This document shows positions 62,290-64,000 of a stretch of 64,000 nt of DNA, piece after piece; position 1 is the first letter of the stretch, and every line of letters begins with the position of its first letter. Origin of the DNA: Eublepharis macularius (lineage: Eukaryota > Chordata > Lepidosauria > Squamata > Eublepharidae); assembly GCF_028583425.1 (NCBI RefSeq), contig NC_072794.1:26781232-26845231 (forward strand). Reading direction: 5' to 3'. Made by a program: the position numbers and the translations under genes. The notes beneath the pieces were generated by a model that did not search any database, was not told the DNA's origin, and worked only from the letters and a program-made list of their open reading frames with translations.

Positions 62290-64000
62290 GTTTCATAGAT
62301 AGCAAAATATATTTCATTTCGGTAGTACAGCATAGATCATGTACATCTTTGTCACAGGTCAGAACAGGTCACAACATACAGTCCAATACAGTATGGAATC
62401 TATAACAGAACGGCATCCTTCCCTGCAACAGGTGACTTCCACAATCCATCACAACCCCCTTTGTATTACAAAAGGCGCAAGACTCCCAAACCTCGGCGAT
62501 CCCATGCCAATGCCAAGCACAGATCGCATTTCTTCTTTGAAATCTGTGCAAATCTTTAATTGTGCATGAGCAAAAAAAAAACCCCAACCCTTAGCCTTCC
62601 TGTTCAGTGAATAGGTTCAGCAGCAACCATCAGCTGCTTACTACACTAATGTGTGCCTTGCAACTGAAGGAACTATGCAGACCTTCAAAGATACCTATGT
62701 ATCTATATTCAGAGATTATACCTATTACATCCAGCAGCTTACACTCATAAATCCAAACCAGAATGTTGGTGACACTCAGTTATGTTAATGCCCCCTTACT
62801 TCTCCCCCTTCAAAAAGCTGAAGTTTCTCCCAAAGAAAACATGGTTTAAATCAAACTCTGTATGACGAGGTGGAGGGGGTTCTCTCTATATAAGCAGCAG
62901 AAAGGACCCTACGTATGAAGTTTCATTGGATGGATTCAAAAACTATCTTAGAAAGACGAACGCTGTACCTTCCACAGACAGTTATCTAGTTCAACACCAC
63001 CCCAAAGAGATACAGAAAGCATGATTTCATCATGTTAACACTAACTTAACAATTCTACGAGCTGCACTTACATAGTTGCTAGTGTTCCAAAGGAGAACCC
63101 TCCTACATAATGGGTATTGCTGGTTAAGGTTTCCCTCTGACTATAGAAATCAAAACTACAGGAGAGCAGAATTACAAACAGAGCTAGATATTATTTCAGC
63201 AACTGTTTATTAAAAATCAGGATATTGTATTTGATTCCCCCCCCCCCTCCAGTGTTCAGCTGCTGTTCACAACATTCAACTCAAGCAACACATTTGCCAG
63301 AAATATTAACCATGTAGGATTGGTTAGTGTCATCTGCATTTGCCAAAGTAAAACAAAACACAGGGATACAAGAGGCCAGGAGGACCACCTTGGGGCTGAG
63401 CAGAACGGCTGCAATCCTCAGACCTACCCAGACAGTGTGCCCAATTAATTTGTTTGCCCACAATTTACACATCGCACAATATTAAAGGCAAAAGTGCTAA
63501 CAGGCAACGGGATTCCTTTTGTTCAATACTGTTCTGATACATCTGTTGTGTGCTCCCTTCCTTGTGGCTATTTTGGAATGTGCAGTAGTTTTGCAAAGAG
63601 TGTTAGGCCCTATGTTTTCCTCCCAATGCTTTAATTTAATTAACAAAAACACTTTCAAGCGCATGAAATCAACAAGAAAAAAGCAAAATACACCATCACA
63701 AAATATAACCACGGTGCAAGACTGGAGGCTAGGAGGACTAAATCCATGTGGTATGAGCAGTGGAGTCTGGAACAATGCTTTGCTACTTAAGATGTTAATA
63801 GTCTGTTGTAAGCCAGGAATAGGTTACCCTTAAACCAGGGATCTGCAACCTGTGACTCCAGAGCTAAATGAGCTTCAGCGTAGAAATAAAGAAATCTTTT
63901 AAGGTACATTGGAGGGGTGGATTGGATGCTAGAATAACCATTATATGAAGGGAATGGCAGGCAAAGACTTTTAATGGGGCGTCTCAGAGATGCTTCACAG
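62290..64000 (-). other. Repeat-poor sequence, possible SOAT1 3' UTR
   Basis: No transposon is evident for 1.7 kb, in contrast to the rest of the window. In mammals SOAT1 lies just upstream of AXDND1 on the same strand, so its 3' end would fall here on the minus strand. AATAAA on minus occurs near 63206. No SOAT1 coding motif is visible and the short ORFs match nothing, so this rests on synteny alone. Confidence 0.3.

Noticed and set aside
62290-64000. SOAT1 coding exons
   Set aside because: None of the minus-strand translations shows SOAT1 motifs, so only a possible UTR is noted.
1-64000. CRISPR arrays, operons or bacterial features
   Set aside because: The window is clearly vertebrate; its short repeats are microsatellites, SINEs or transposon arms without spacers.

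Overview
This window is vertebrate nuclear DNA from a squamate reptile. It has spliced genes with short exons and long introns, CR1, L2 and L1 LINE pieces, several tRNA-headed SINE families, many hAT-like DNA transposons and Penelope-like retroelements. I cannot fix the species; the repeat set would suit a gecko or another non-iguanian lizard. All homology calls come from reading translations and from remembered family sequences, not from database searches.

Host genes. Positions 244-3577 (+) hold the last two coding exons of NPHS2 (podocin), ending in DSPML. Positions 8619-51481 (-) hold a complete 25-coding-exon gene for AXDND1, the axonemal dynein light chain domain containing protein. The joined exons total 3276 nt (1091 codons plus stop), every junction keeps frame, and every intron is GT-AG. 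The two genes are convergent, as in mammals, with stop codons 5.0 kb apart. A GC-rich stretch at 54.2-54.7 kb, with an RFX X-box and an NRF1-type site, is the likely AXDND1 promoter. From 62.3 kb to the end the sequence is nearly repeat-free; by synteny it may be the 3' end of SOAT1, but no coding exon is visible.

Layout. 0-3.6 kb: NPHS2 with hAT, MITE and foldback insertions in its last intron. 3.6-8.6 kb: intergenic, starting with a Penelope-like element 33 bp past the NPHS2 stop, then a GC-rich block, SINEs and a 431-bp hAT. 8.6-51.5 kb: AXDND1, its introns packed with repeats. 51.5-54.7 kb: 5' intron and promoter, with four hAT-like elements. 54.7-62.3 kb: repeat-rich intergenic DNA (L2, hAT in SINE, MITE in L2, L1, a Penelope mini-element). 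62.3-64 kb: low-repeat sequence.

The most interesting signal is a family of four Penelope-like insertions (18967-19254, 20358-20636, 43689-45341, 61486-61672). Each has a perfect 12-14 bp target duplication. Three consist only of the element's inverted terminal repeats. Each terminal repeat carries a hammerhead-ribozyme-like core, and a short tail sits at one end only. They look like small non-autonomous, ribozyme-bearing derivatives of a Penelope element.
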